From: Cichorium intybus | Taxonomy: Eukaryota > Streptophyta > Magnoliopsida > Asterales > Asteraceae | Length of the DNA: 64,000 nt | Direction: 5' to 3' | NCBI GenBank assembly: GCA_023525715.1 | Contig: CM042012.1 | Span: 60,222,705-60,286,704 of the forward strand | In this document: in pieces, positions 12,001-21,908 of the stretch | Layout of the letters: the number at the start of each line of letters is the position of its first letter | Numbering within the stretch: the stretch's first letter is position 1 | Notes under the pieces: model-generated | Told to the model about the DNA's origin: nothing | Databases searched by the model: none | The model's input: only the letters and a program-made list of their open reading frames with translations | Made by a program: the position numbers and the translations under genes

Positions 12001-13130
12001 TCATCCCTGCAGAGAGGCTGTCTCCAAAACCACCTCTCCAATCCACGCCAGTTGATCCTCCATGCCGGCAACCCTGTCCTCCAGCCTTTGGACGGCTGTC
12101 ATCATATTCGACAGCTGTAGCTGTGGCTCTGCTGGTAGGTCTGCAGCTCTCCAGCATCGCCTCGCTGGTCCCTCCTCGTCCCGAGCATGGGCTGGTCGGG
12201 GTACTCGCGGTGCCTCTGTCGCCACCCTCACATATCGACCCGCCTGTGGCTGATGAATAATACCCATGTTCTCCAAAGATCGAGTTGATGTGTGCACACG
12301 TGGTACCTCCATCAAGGTCGCTATGGTCGCAGCAGTCAGCATACCATATGATCGGGCCAAGCGGGTAATGTAATGCCTGCCAGCCATGGGGCTGCTGCCG
12401 GACGCACCCGCTGCTCGGGTGGATAGAGAAATCGCCAAGGCATAGGGCAGATGGAGGAATCTAGTGGGATCAGAAGCCCCCACATGAATGTCATATCCTC
12501 GCCGGACACCTTCTCACCCCCTTGCTTCTGCATAACAGAAAATGGAGATGATACGGTACATAAGCTGATGAAGTGGGTTGCGAAGCTGGCTCTCCCTAGC
12601 CGACCCTGCCTCAAACTGTACATTGGATGGCGTGGCCTAAATAGTCGCATTGGCAGCCCGATCCGGCTGCCCCTTGATACACACTTGAAGGAAAGGCAAG
12701 AAATGGCGGCTCTGGAGCTCCTCCTCCGTATAGATCTCCGTACGTCTCCCAAAGTCCCGGGGACTGCACTCCCTGCTAACTCCCCCTAGTCTGAAACTGA
12801 CCAGCCTGGACCGTGCCTCCCGTGAGGCTGGTGCAAAATGAAATGTGGATAGGAACTCCAGAAGGAGCTCCGTGTAGACAATGTCGTCCTGGTTGGCCAT
12901 CAGCCTCTCCCAGCCATGGCACGTAAATGTAAACTCCCCAGCAGACCAGGTGCGGTGGAGAAATGGCTTGATCTCGGCCAACAATCCAGCCTGTGTAAGA
13001 ATATCCCGGTAAAAAATGGTCGCCTAGAGAACCCGGTGAGAAATCAGCTAGTCCCTCCGTGTCAAGTACTCCGGAGTACTCTCTAAGATCTCGGGGAACT
13101 GAAGGAAATGGTGGTCACGTCTGAAAGCCA
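12001..13130 (-). pseudogene. Athila ORF1-like protein, broken copy
   Basis: The frame starts at about 13130 (MAFRRDHHFLQFPE) and ends at 12001 (IGEVVLETASLQG). Homologous blocks of the plus copy (53343-54535) appear in order but in several frames, with stops after LTRRD and HRVL and frameshifts near 12640 and 12480. Recognisable blocks are FLHRTWSAGEFTFTC, YTELLLEFLSTFHF, a FRLGG-type motif followed by DFGRRTEIYTEEEL, and GEKVSGEDM. These resemble the Arabidopsis retrotransposon ORF-1 (ATHILA) family, whose function is unknown. The family call rests on motif pattern only. Confidence 0.6.
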
Positions 13131-13860
13131 TCTGCACAAATGAAACCACACAAAACAATTTTTTTTTGCAAAATAAGTCCTTTTTCTTCCCCACCGAGGC
13201 GCGGCGAGCCGAAGGGCTTTTGCAAAAACCAAACCCCAAATCGTCAAATTCTCGCTTGTTAACTCAATCCAACACCACTACAAGGTAGCCTAAGTAACGA
13301 CTAGCCCCTCTAGGGTGATTATTTTGCAAACAAAACACCCTACGAGCCATCATTGCCGATTTCTAAGTTTTTCAGTTTTTGAAGAAATCATCCAATTTAA
13401 CGGCTTAATTGCTTGTAATAACTAGTAGAAACAAGTTAGAACGACATACCTTGATCGTAGGAATCAAATACACGAGAAAAACACGAGAAATTTCTGGTTG
13501 ATCGGAGCTCTGTAGCGTGGCGTGGTTACAAATGAGACGAGGCACACCTTATAAAGAAGGGTCTGACCGATCATTTCCTGCGACGCGGGTGTAGACTAGC
13601 CGCGACACGCGTGTACCCAACTCAACCCCTGCGCATCGGGTTGTTTTGCGTAAGCGCGGCGTGCCAAACTCCATACCGCGACATGGAATTCAAAATTTCC
13701 AAAACCTTCGTGTGACCCCACACTTGCCTCGAACTAATAACACCTGCAACGATGATGATAATATTTTCCTAATTACTCCTAAGAAACATTATACCTAACC
13801 TATAAAGGATGGGTTGCCTCCTAACAAGCGCTAAGTTTAACGTCTTCAGCTAGACGGCTT
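13131..13860 (-). other. spacer between protease and ORF1-like frame
   Basis: No frame of note. It contains a CGCG-rich block (about 13580-13680: GCGACGCGGG, AAGCGCGGCGTG) like those in the LTR and in the matching spacer of the sister copy. Sequence just left of the protease stop (TTGCCTCCTAACAAGCGCTAAGTTTAACG) is shared with the other copy. Confidence 0.6.
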
Positions 13861-13864
13861 CTTC

Positions 13865-14755
13865 CTACTCTTCACGATCCTCTCGAGGCATCATCCTATT
13901 CATCTCGGGTGCAAAGTTGTAAACCATCGTTGCCAGCAATGATGTGAGTTGCGTCATCCGATCGCTGACTTGGCTAATCCACTGCTGCTGTGCGTCCAGG
14001 AGCTGGAAGACCTTTGCCTCCCTACATCGGGCATCCTTTTCATATTGCTGATGTTTTAATTCCATCATTTCCATCATATCGAGCATCTGCACCTTGTCAA
14101 TGGTTGATAGCGGATGTTCTTTTGTTTCCCTCAAGATCTCTTCTTTTCCACCTTCTCCTGCTCGTGTCCATATCTTTCCTTTATCTCTGGTTCCTGGTTC
14201 CATCAGCGGATTGCTGCTCCAATACTTATCATCATACCATTGTGGTAGAGATATGGGACTCCCAAACATATTTAACCTGCATTTCCTCGTCCCAAAGGAG
14301 ATATCCAAATCTCCCGTCTTGCAATCCATAATAGCAGCAGCTGTAGCCAAAAATGGACGTCCCAGGATCAGCGCGGGCGCGTCCTCCAAACTCTCGTATT
14401 CCATCACTAAGAAATCCATGGGGTAGAAGAAATCACCAACTTTTACTATCACATTCGTTAACCTGCCCCGGGAAATCTTCGTTGACTGGTCGGCTAACTG
14501 CAGAACCGTCTTTGCCGGCTCCAACTCCTCAATCTTGTATTTGTCATACAAGTACCCTGTTAACACGTTAACACTTGCCCCTAAATCCAGCAAGGTGTTC
14601 CTAATAACCACGTCTCCCACCGTGACAGTAATCAACGGTGATCCAGGATCTTTCTCCTTCTTGGGCAATGTTCCCAACAATGCCTTACTTGCTTTAACTG
14701 TCAACCTCACCATATCATGTGTGGGAGTCTCGCTCTTTCCATTTTTTTCGCACAT
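13865..14755 (-). CDS. retropepsin (aspartic protease) domain of Athila-like gag-pro
   Basis: A 296-residue open segment, part of a longer gag-pro. The protease core is at residues ~40-150: PLITVTVGDVVIRNTLLDLG then ASVNVLTGYLYDKY, giving the DLGAS active-site form common in Athila/Tat elements where most retropepsins have DSGA or DTGA. The second signature ALILGRPFLATAAAIMD follows at the expected distance. Protease cleaves gag into capsid and nucleocapsid. The C-terminal half is a Lys/Glu-rich helical segment with MMEMMELKHQQYEKDAR. In full-length elements RT would follow; here the frame stops, leaving protease as the last pol domain. The core looks intact. Confidence 0.8.
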   Translation of the reverse strand: MCEKNGKSETPTHDMVRLTVKASKALLGTLPKKEKDPGSPLITVTVGDVVIRNTLLDLGASVNVLTGYLYDKYKIEELEPAKTVLQLADQSTKISRGRLTNVIVKVGDFFYPMDFLVMEYESLEDAPALILGRPFLATAAAIMDCKTGDLDISFGTRKCRLNMFGSPISLPQWYDDKYWSSNPLMEPGTRDKGKIWTRAGEGGKEEILRETKEHPLSTIDKVQMLDMMEMMELKHQQYEKDARCREAKVFQLLDAQQQWISQVSDRMTQLTSLLATMVYNFAPEMNRMMPREDREE

Positions 14756-14848
14756 CTCCTGAAGAATCCTTGTATCTTCAGGAGAATTCTTTAGCTCATC
14801 CCACAGAGGTTGATTTATCGATGGCTCAGTCGACTTGTTAGGCTCCTC

Positions 14849-15082
14849 CTACTTTTTCTTATCCTTCCTATCCCTCTTCCTTTGTTTAATGCCATCCACC
14901 ATTGGCGGCTCCTCCTCTTGGACCTCCTTGTCCTCCTTAATTTGAGTGTCCTTTTCAACTTGAGCATCCTCCTCCTTCGTATTCTCACCTTCTTCAATCT
15001 TAACTCCTTCTTCATTCTTACTATTCCCTTCAACCTCAACTTCATCTTCATATCCTAGTAAGTCCTCTACAGTCACCTTCAT
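14849..15082 (-). pseudogene. acidic linker between gag and protease
   Basis: Minus-strand frame MKVTVEDLLGYEDEVEVE followed by a Glu/Lys/Asp-rich stretch, matching KVTLEDLLESGNEAE and its acidic tail in the plus copy (51388-51582). It is separated from the gag piece by a stop and from the protease by KKK-stop, so translation is broken on both sides. Role unknown; the composition suggests a disordered spacer. Confidence 0.6.
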
Positions 15083-15244
15083 CTATTCGGCCTCAACGGT
15101 GTTCACATGCTCCTTTCCTGCCCGTTGAGTATGGTTTGGGTTGATTTCTGTAGTACTAGGCAACTTGCCATTGTCCCTCTTTCTTTGATCCTCAGCCATC
15201 TGAGCGATCTGCCTTTCCATGTTGGCGATGGCTTTGGCATTAGC

Positions 15245-15694
15245 CTAAGATTGCTGCTGAGTGGTGTTGAACATTTCATACATTTTTGCAGTCAGGTCTT
15301 CTTGGCTTCCTGGGGCATTGTTATTATGAATTGGCCCCCTGTTGTTGTTGTTGTTACTGTTCCCACTTGAATTGCTATTGTTTGCGGGTTGGAATTGCCT
15401 AGGCTGATTGGACGACTGCCCTTGATAGTTATTCTGCCTTTGATTGTTGAAATTCTGAGAACTCTGGTTGTACGGTCTGTAAGGTCGTCCATTATTGTAC
15501 TGCCCGTGACCTTGACCAAAAACCTGATTCACCTCCTGGGTCCTATGTCCTTGTTGGCATCCCTGTTGCTGATTCTGGGGCCCATTCTGTAAGGTAGACA
15601 TTAACCTATAAAACTTCTTATTCAACTCGCTAATCTCTTTCTTGACCTCCTTTTTCCAATCCGCGTCTACTCCTACTGCTGCAGCTGTGTTCAC
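15245..15694 (-). pseudogene. gag C-terminal part, Athila-like element
   Basis: 149 residues beginning at WKKEVKKEISELNKKF and continuing into Gln/Asn-rich repeats (RPYNQSSQNFNNQRQNNY). It aligns along its length with residues of the plus copy at 50790-51210. No CCHC knuckle is present in either copy, so RNA binding may depend on the basic Q/N-rich tail. The upstream gag capsid domain is missing because the element is cut at about 15694. Confidence 0.65.
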
Positions 15695-15960
15695 TGGCGT
15701 CTACTCCTACTGCTCCATATAACACGTTCCTTCGGATGACTACGAGTCCATTTTTCTAGATGAGTACATTCAGAATTATTTTCATGATGAGCTTCCGCAA
15801 TGATTTCTTCCATGCCTAAAGGATAACTAGAGATAGAATGAACATCATCATCAGGTGGTGTTTTCTCCCCCTCGATCTTGGCATCAAGGTTTGATGGATT
15901 TTCATGAAAATATTTAGAAACCGGTTCCCCCTCGATCTGCATCCACCTCATGATCACCAT
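15695..15960 (-). pseudogene. copia polyprotein fragment (linker before RT)
   Basis: The minus frame ends LEKWTRSHPKERVIWSS. KWTR-HP-x2-QVIG is the conserved junction between integrase and reverse transcriptase in plant Ty1/copia polyproteins, here slightly degraded. Nothing else of this element is present on either side, so it is an orphan fragment at the truncation point of the Athila-like copy. Confidence 0.6.
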
Positions 15961-16955
15961 TCAATAATCGGATGGATAAAGGGTACCACAATTCATTAGC
16001 ACTCACATATAGTATGCTAATTAGATACACCTCAGCTCCTTGAATTCCTCGTGACTAATTTCCCGATTCGAACACGGATCCTGTGCTTTCCATAGTAGGA
16101 GCTTTGCTACTACCTTCCACACTTATCCATGTTCGTTCCGAGACCCGTCCCGAAATGCCCAATTTGCTTCTCATAGATAATTCTAACACATATGCCCGCA
16201 CTAGCATATACCAACATTGTTCCTAGACCGCTAGGAATACCATGCACCCTGCTACCTTACTATAACGAAATTTCCTATAGTAATTATGAATTGCCTCGCA
16301 AATGCACAGTCGTATACATTGTAGAATCAAATAGGCATTTGAATAAGACATTCTACCCTAAGGCAACAACCAAATAAGGAACCTATAATAAGGCCAAATC
16401 AAGCTTCTAAGACTATTCAGTTCCTATTGCATACAACTTTTATGGCATTCGCTAAACAACTAATCAATACTAGCATACATCCCTAATAGTAACTAGCAGG
16501 TAATCAAACCATTCGAGGTATTCTTTCTAACAGGCCATCCCACATACACACATCTTAACTCTTCCTAAACTACTAGGAATTCCACCGCACCATGTTACTT
16601 TACTAAGACGAAACTTCCTCCAATGATGACGAGTCGTCTCGTAAATGCACTGTTGTATACAACGTAGAATCAAATAGACAAATAAAAGATCCTACCCTAA
16701 GGCAACAACTAAACAAGGAACATGCATTAAGGCCATATCAAGCTTTCTAAGGCTATTTAGTTCCTACTACATACAACCTTAATGACATTCACAAAACTAC
16801 TAATCAAAAATAAACTTTGTTACCCTCATAAAAGAACTCTTATGTTACCCTCATAAAAGAACTCTTACGTTACATAATATCCATGTCAATATTTTTTTCT
16901 TCTTTTTTTTTTTTCTACAAAATGAGTTTAACCTTGTTAGAGGAGTTGGCAATAG
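15961..16955 (-). repeat. chromovirus-like leader sequence with ~345-bp tandem duplication
   Basis: Sequence at 15985-16190 matches 29410-29620, the stretch between the truncated end and PBS of the chromovirus-like element (shared words: GTTCCGAGACCCGTCC, GATCCTGTGCTTTC). Within this segment 16195-16470 is repeated at about 16540-16815, an offset near 344, for example the block GTCGTATACA/GTTGTATACA preceded by TGCACAGT/TGCACTGT. No coding content. Confidence 0.55.
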
Positions 16956-17815
16956 TGTTTTTGATAGGATTTAGGTAAACAAATAAACTCAAACTCTTAA
17001 GTTCACATGCAACCTAAAAAGGATCTATGTTTTCAGTATTGAACCTATAACTAAGAACATCTAAAGGAAACCCTAGCAAATAATTGAAATTTATAAAAGG
17101 GTTTACGATTATATACCTTATTGTTATTATAGAAAATAACAATTGTTCCTTGTCTCGTAGATCTCTTGGAAGCAAGCACCACAAGTGTCGTGCCTCTAAT
17201 GGTTTACACCCAAAAGTCCAAGTGATTAGGTTATTTATCTTAATTGTCTTATTAAGAAAAGATCGCTATAAAACCTTAGAGAAGGATTATAGATTCTACT
17301 TGAGAGAGTAGAGAAAATTCCAGAAGACTGTCTATAGGAATGGTGTAGGTTTTGAGGCTCCAGGGAGGGGTATTTATATTCTATAAAGGTGTTATAGATA
17401 AGCCTTATTTGAATTGAAATCAGATAAACCTTTTATCTTTAAATTCAAAACCCCTTCACCTCCACTCTATCTTGAACAGAAATGGAAGGGATGAACCCCT
17501 ATCCACCACTACTCATGGTAGAAGAAATTAAGGATTAATATCCTTTAAAATTTCATCCCCTATCCTCCCTTATTCAACTATTGAACAATTACAATTCAGC
17601 CCCTGCACTTTTAATTAATTACAAGTTAATTCTAATTAATTCCAAACTAGTTTATAATTAATTTATCATCACATAATAAATTAATAAACTATTTATTTAT
17701 CTCTCTATTAACCTTAATACCATTTGGACTACTAAGGGCAACCCAAAAGGACTGTGCTACTATCAATTCAAGTATATACCAATTATAGTTATGGGCTTAG
17801 ACACCTAATCCAACA
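16956..17815 (-). repeat. 3' LTR of a minus-strand copia element
   Basis: About 860 bp, ending CTAATCCAACA against GTCTCACGCTTGG, a slightly decayed form of the PPT junction TCTCCCACTTGG seen at 35050 and 59248. The start (TGTTTTTGATAGG) is inferred. Body matches the LTRs at 18449, 34570, 38309 and 58574, including CTTAAGTTCACATGCAACCT and TATTTATA. Confidence 0.65.
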
Positions 17816-18448
17816 GTCTCACGCTTGGATAAGTCTAATAACTATAACTGTCAGTATAACTTTTGAATCGATCAGCAAATTGTAGCTTCCAAAAGCTGCT
17901 GCCGAACTCTGACCCAGTCAGTTACGTGTCCTAAGATAAGTGATCATATAATCCTCCATTCTGCAGGATATCATTTGGACATGAGACATGGATTGGAATC
18001 AATCTCATTGTCTAAGACTTTGTTTCCCGATTTCTAATTTGTGATGATATAGGACTTCTAATTGAACACATCAATTTAGTCCTGGCTAGGCCCAACACTA
18101 TAAGTCAACACCAAATTACCAAGGGGCCCAAAGATATCTCTTTTCCTGTTAGGGCAAAAGAAACAAATAAATTTTGACTCATATGCTTGTATTCTTTACT
18201 TATCAAATCATGCATGATAATACGGTTTATAACATCAAGTTACTGATGCGTTTACATATTACCAATGTACAACCGACTTGTAAATTATAACTCATATATC
18301 TCCGTTTAAGACCATAAGATATTATTGTCTCAGATTTACTTGTGAAAGAATCCACAAAGTAATTCTCTGAGCATGGGTTTATCCAGTACTTAAATCCCTA
18401 TTTCTAAGTACTCATGAACATTGTAGAAATACTATTGATATGTCTAAT
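17816..18448 (-). other. 3' non-coding tail of the same copia element
   Basis: Homologous to 35050-35700 and 59248-59880 (shared AAATTGTAGCTTC, CTGCCGAACTCTGACC, ATAAGTGATCATA). It contains the PPT at its left edge and no frame. It is cut at 18448, where the plus-strand LTR starts; in the other copies the text continues ...ATGTCTAACTCCTTAGAC, so this is an insertion point. Confidence 0.6.
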
Positions 18449-19207
18449 TGTTGGATTAGGTGTCTAAGCCATGACTAATAATTTGTATTTACCTAATTGA
18501 TAGTAGCAAAATCCATTTGGGTTGCCCTCATAGCTAGAGGTTTGGCAGAAATTGCAGGAGAGAGAAAGATTGATTTATTATACTACTAATAAATCAATAG
18601 AAATAAAATAAATAGTTTATTAATATATTATGTTCATAATATATTAATTAGAAACTTTATTAATTAATTAAAAATTAATCTGAAATTAATTGGAATTAAT
18701 TTGGTGATTAATTGAATTAATTAAAGGTGCAGGGGCTGATTTGTAATTACTCAATAGTTGAGTAGTGACTGTCCAGGACAACCATTAAGGAAGTTATATT
18801 CCTTAATTTCGAAATAATATATAAATGATAAATAGGTTTGAATTAAAAGATTAAGGTTTATCTTGATTTGAATTCAAAAAGGTTTATCTCTAAGGCTTAT
18901 CTGGTTATCAGCTGGAAGCTATAAATAGGGACCCTAGGAAACCCTTTTGCTGTGCCAATTCTCCTCATTCTTTCTCTCTGGATTTCGTGACCTCTCTACT
19001 TGGGTGTGACTTCATTTGAGGCATGAAATTTTTGTTGCTTAGCTTCCAAGATTAAACTAAATGTTAGTTTTCTGATTTATTTCTTTTAGTAATTTTTTCT
19101 GTTGGCCTTTAGGATGTTATTATATGTTCAAAGTTAGAAAACATAGCTCCAATCTAGGTTGCATGTGAACTTAGGATTAAAGTTTATTGATTGCATAAAA
19201 CCTTTTA
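18449..19207 (+). repeat. 5' LTR, gag-only copia copy 1
   Basis: Starts TGTTGGATTAGGTG; the end has decayed to AAAACCTTTTA where copy 2 has AAACCCAACA. It abuts the PBS. TATAAATA (18920-18927) lies about 290 bp before the LTR end and is the likely promoter. Confidence 0.75.
18920..18927 (+). promoter_or_regulatory. TATA box in LTR
   Basis: TATAAATA preceded by AGC and followed by GGGACC; the equivalent TATAAATA lies at 38812-38819 in copy 2, so the position is conserved between copies. Confidence 0.65.
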
Positions 19208-19208
19208 G

Positions 19209-19220
19209 TGGTATAAGAGC
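19209..19220 (+). other. primer binding site, one mismatch
   Basis: TGGTATAAGAGC, one change from the tRNA-iMet site TGGTATCAGAGC found intact at 39102 in copy 2. The C-to-A change would weaken priming. Confidence 0.7.
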
Positions 19221-19984
19221 ATTTGGTTGTTTTCTATTTAAATAGCTATAATTGTTTTTCCTTATTTTTAAGGTTTATTGAATCTAAACCCTAATTTTTT
19301 GGCCAAATCGATTTTAGGGTTCGGGTTTTCGAAACCCTAGCCCCTCCCCCCTTGATTTGCGATTTCTACTATTAGGGTTTTAGAAGGTTTTCTTTTTTTG
19401 GTAACTGTGATTATTTAATAATTGGATAACCTTAAACCCATTATTTGCTATTTTCGAAATCTAGGGGTTTGAGATAGGATTAAATTAATTTGATTAATTT
19501 GTGATGCCTATCTGATTTAATTATTTAATTAATTGTTTAATTAAAAGATTAAAATTAAATCAACTATAGGTCTAAATTTAATTTTAAAATTAATAGTTAA
19601 TTTCAAAAAAAATTAAAAGATTAAACCATTAATATTTTAAAAAGTTTAAAATACATCTTATATATATTATAATTAAAAGTTAATATTATATGTATAAGAT
19701 AATTGGTTAGTCAAATCAATAGTAGGCCTCATTTACAAAGCTGATCTATAAGGAGGGTATAAGGAAACTGCCTATAAACTGGCGGTTAAATGGGTATCCA
19801 CTCTCACCCACCGCTTTCTTGATCAGTGGAGGGTTGTAAGCCGAACGAGTTTGATAGGACCGCCTAATCTCATTAAAAGTATAATGTTATTAATTAAAGT
19901 ACTAGAACAATTTTTATAAAATCCCAATCTAGTTATTTTAGGAAAAATGTGAAAAGATGCTAATCCATGAAATTGCATATTGCA

Positions 19985-20045
19985 CTTTATGAGACATTAG
20001 TGGAGCGTGTGTGGTTTACCGGCACACTAATAGGAGCTCATAAAG
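19985..20045 (+). promoter_or_regulatory. hairpin A, type I (stem ATTAGTG/CACTAAT)
   Basis: Outer stem CTTTATGAG (19985-19993) with CTCATAAAG (20037-20045), inner stem ATTAGTG (19996-20002) with CACTAAT (20025-20031), loop GAGCGTGTGTGGTTTACCGG. All pairs are Watson-Crick. Copy C at 39835 has the same loop in altered form and an outer stem changed on both sides. Confidence 0.7.
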
Positions 20046-20058
20046 AGTGGCAATGGGT

Positions 20059-20118
20059 ATCTCAATGGTATCATTGTTGATGGAGCGTGTGTGGTTTACT
20101 GACTCATCAATTCGAGAT
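20059..20118 (+). promoter_or_regulatory. hairpin B, type II (stem TTGATG/CATCAA)
   Basis: Inner stem TTGATG (20077-20082) with CATCAA (20105-20110), outer ATCTC (20059-20063) with GAGAT (20114-20118), and the same loop start GAGCGTGTGTGGTTTAC. It follows hairpin A by 13 bases. Loop identity with A but a different, still paired stem argues for RNA structure. Confidence 0.65.
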
Positions 20119-20458
20119 GATAATTGACTTTGAGGTTACCAAGCTAATTTGCATGGTTATTCACATCTAGTTTGTGATCCTCAGCATCCCAGTCACAAAC
20201 AGTAGAGCATATCAGAGATTAAACATGCTATTGAATAGTTCAATAAATCTCAAAGATCTAGGAATTTCACTTAATATGATTATCTTCCGCGGTGGAATTG
20301 GTGAGTCATCATTCACCTACCTTTATAAAATTTACAATTAGATTACGGCATCCCTCTTCTAAGTTATGAATTATATAGTTGGGTCCTATCCTTAATTATT
20401 ATTATTGGGTTAATAATGAGGAATTTATATATCTAATTAAAACTATCTTCCTCTATAG

Positions 20459-21230
20459 ATGTCTCCTACTGATGCTTCTGCTTCCCAATCCGCACCACAC
20501 TCTAACAACAGTAATGTCACTTCACTCCTCTCATTGTGTTCCAAAGTGACATTAGATGGCACGAACTACAATGAATGGATGAGGAATATTAAAATGGTTC
20601 TTAGATTTGAGAACAAAGAGTATGTTCTTGACATCGAGCTCATTGAAGTTGACCCCGCCACAGCTACTCCCGAGGAATATGCCTCGTATAAGAAACACTA
20701 TGATGATGCGACAAAAGTGGCCTGCATCGTGATTGCTACCATGACTACTGAATTGCAAAGATTCTACGAAGTCTACTGGCCTTATGAGATGCACAAAGGA
20801 CCTTGCAGAAACGTTCCACAAGCGAGTGCATGTCGAGAACTGTGAAGTAGTCCGAGCCCTCATGACCGGCAAGCTAAAAGACGGAGAGTCCGTCTGCACT
20901 CACGTGCAAAGGATGCAAGGTTATGTGGAGAGACTGCAGAAGCTAGGTATGCAGGTCGACGAGGAGCTGGCCATTGATATGGTCCTCAACTCCTTACCGA
21001 GTTCTTATGACAAGTTTATACTGGCATATCATTTGAACAACACTCAGACCTCTTTGGCTGAGTTGCATAATATGTTGCAGACTGCAGAAGACGGACTGAA
21101 GGGTAAAAGCGTACCTTCAGTAAACCCTCCAGTCTTGGCAATTGGACAAGGTAAACGAAAGAAAATGAAGGGCCCTCCCAAGCAAAATTGGAGGGAAAAG
21201 GTTCAAGTCGGGTCATTGTTTGGGTCATAA
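20459..21230 (+). pseudogene. copia gag (UBN2 family), frameshifted
   Basis: ATG at 20459, right after the leader (CTATAG ATG). First frame: Ser/Asn-rich start, then the core VTLDGTNYNEWMRNIKMVLR, which is the N-terminal gag signature (L-x-G-x-N-Y-x-x-W). A frameshift near 20800 moves the reading frame by one to the segment DLAETFHKRVHVENCEVVRA, and continues to LNSLPSSYDKFILAYHLNN (residues ~190) and a basic KRKKMKGPPK end. Together ~255 codons, close to the size expected for the capsid part. The CCHC knuckle expected next is missing because another LTR begins at about 21235. Confidence 0.75.
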
Positions 21231-21234
21231 TTTA

Positions 21235-21691
21235 TGTTGGTTTAATCTTTGCATTTAATCAGGCCAAAATCCGAGAGTTTCTGGGCTAAAATGAATATTT
21301 TATGAGCCTAAATGTGTTTTTCGGTTGGGGACCGAAATACTCCTTCGTTTTTCGGTCATGATGACCGAAGAACTGGGTTGTTTGGTTGGGCTGTTGAGGT
21401 CCTCGGTGGGCTTGGGTGTGTATGGGCTTAGGTCTTAGGCTTTAGTATAAATAGCTTTTATTGTGTCATTTGTTAGGTTGATCGTTTTGGAGGAGTCTAG
21501 AGAAATAGAGATTTTGTAGCTCAAGCGATCAATAGCACCTTATGTACTAGTCGATTTATTTGATCTAATCGAGTGCATTGAAGGTTTATATTCGTGTTCT
21601 TATTTGTTTCGAGTCATACTCGTTTGGATTCCTCACTCTCGAGTGTGTTTGATTGATACCAAGTAGATCCAAGAGCTTTTTTGGACCTACA
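21235..21691 (+). repeat. 5' LTR of plus-strand copia element
   Basis: Begins TGTTGG (alternative start TGTTTGGG at about 21217) and ends CCTACA just before the PBS. It carries TATAAATA at 21446-21453 and GTTTTTCGGT-type words that recur in the leader after 23760. About 457 bp. Confidence 0.6.
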
Positions 21692-21693
21692 AG

Positions 21694-21705
21694 TGGTATC
21701 AGAGC
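21694..21705 (+). other. primer binding site (initiator tRNA-Met)
   Basis: Exact TGGTATCAGAGC two bases after the LTR end CTACA. Confidence 0.8.
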
Positions 21706-21908
21706 CTTAAAATCCAATTTTTTGGTGCTTTTGGTGTCAATCTCTCGAAACAATTACTTGGATCTTGAAGATTTTAGCGTTTTTGGACTGATTTGGTCGA
21801 ATTTGGGTGTTGTGTTCTTGGTTTTCTTTGTTGTTCTTGGCATCTTCAAGTGAAAAACCATAAAAACGGCGTATTTGATCCAAAAACGTCATTTGCGAAG
21901 GTGTTTTA

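Larger units (their letters stand above)
9983..15694 (-). mobile_element. Athila-like element without RT/INT, 5'-truncated copy
   Basis: Order along the minus strand is gag C-terminus, acidic linker, retropepsin, GC-rich spacer, Athila ORF1-like frame, non-coding tail, PPT, 3' LTR. The complete sister copy at 48111-56434 is on the opposite strand with the same order and the same absence of reverse transcriptase and integrase. That shared deletion indicates a non-autonomous family and not two independent losses. This copy has lost its 5' LTR, PBS and gag N-terminus at the junction near 15694, where an unrelated copia fragment begins. Confidence 0.75.
19221..20458 (+). other. long untranslated leader of gag-only copia copy 1
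   Basis: 1.24 kb without a credible frame. Its second half (from about 19728) matches 39550-40290 in copy 2: the block CTGCCTATAA, ACTCTCACCCACCGCT, then two hairpins, then GTCACAAA and CACTAGATTACGGCATCCCTCTTC-like text. A leader this long is expected to hold packaging or translation signals; which one is inference. Confidence 0.65.
18449..21234 (+). mobile_element. gag-only copia element, copy 1 (plus, 3'-truncated)
   Basis: LTR, PBS, structured 1.2-kb leader and gag in order. Copies 2 (38309-58018) and 3 (58574-64000) share LTR, leader and gag type and show no pol after gag, so this is taken as a non-autonomous family of the TR-GAG kind. Copy 1 is cut inside the end of gag by the LTR at 21235. 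It was inserted into the tail of the minus-strand copia element at 18448. Confidence 0.7.

Noticed and set aside
12001..12260. Overlapping plus-strand frames in GC-rich DNA
   Set aside because: Shadows of the minus-strand ORF1-like sequence.
14810..15058. Leu-rich plus frame that looks like a membrane protein
   Set aside because: Antisense of the Glu/Lys-rich linker; Leu/Ile come from complementing GAG/AAG codons.
20552..21228. Antisense frames over copia gag
   Set aside because: No homology; the plus strand carries the recognisable gag.
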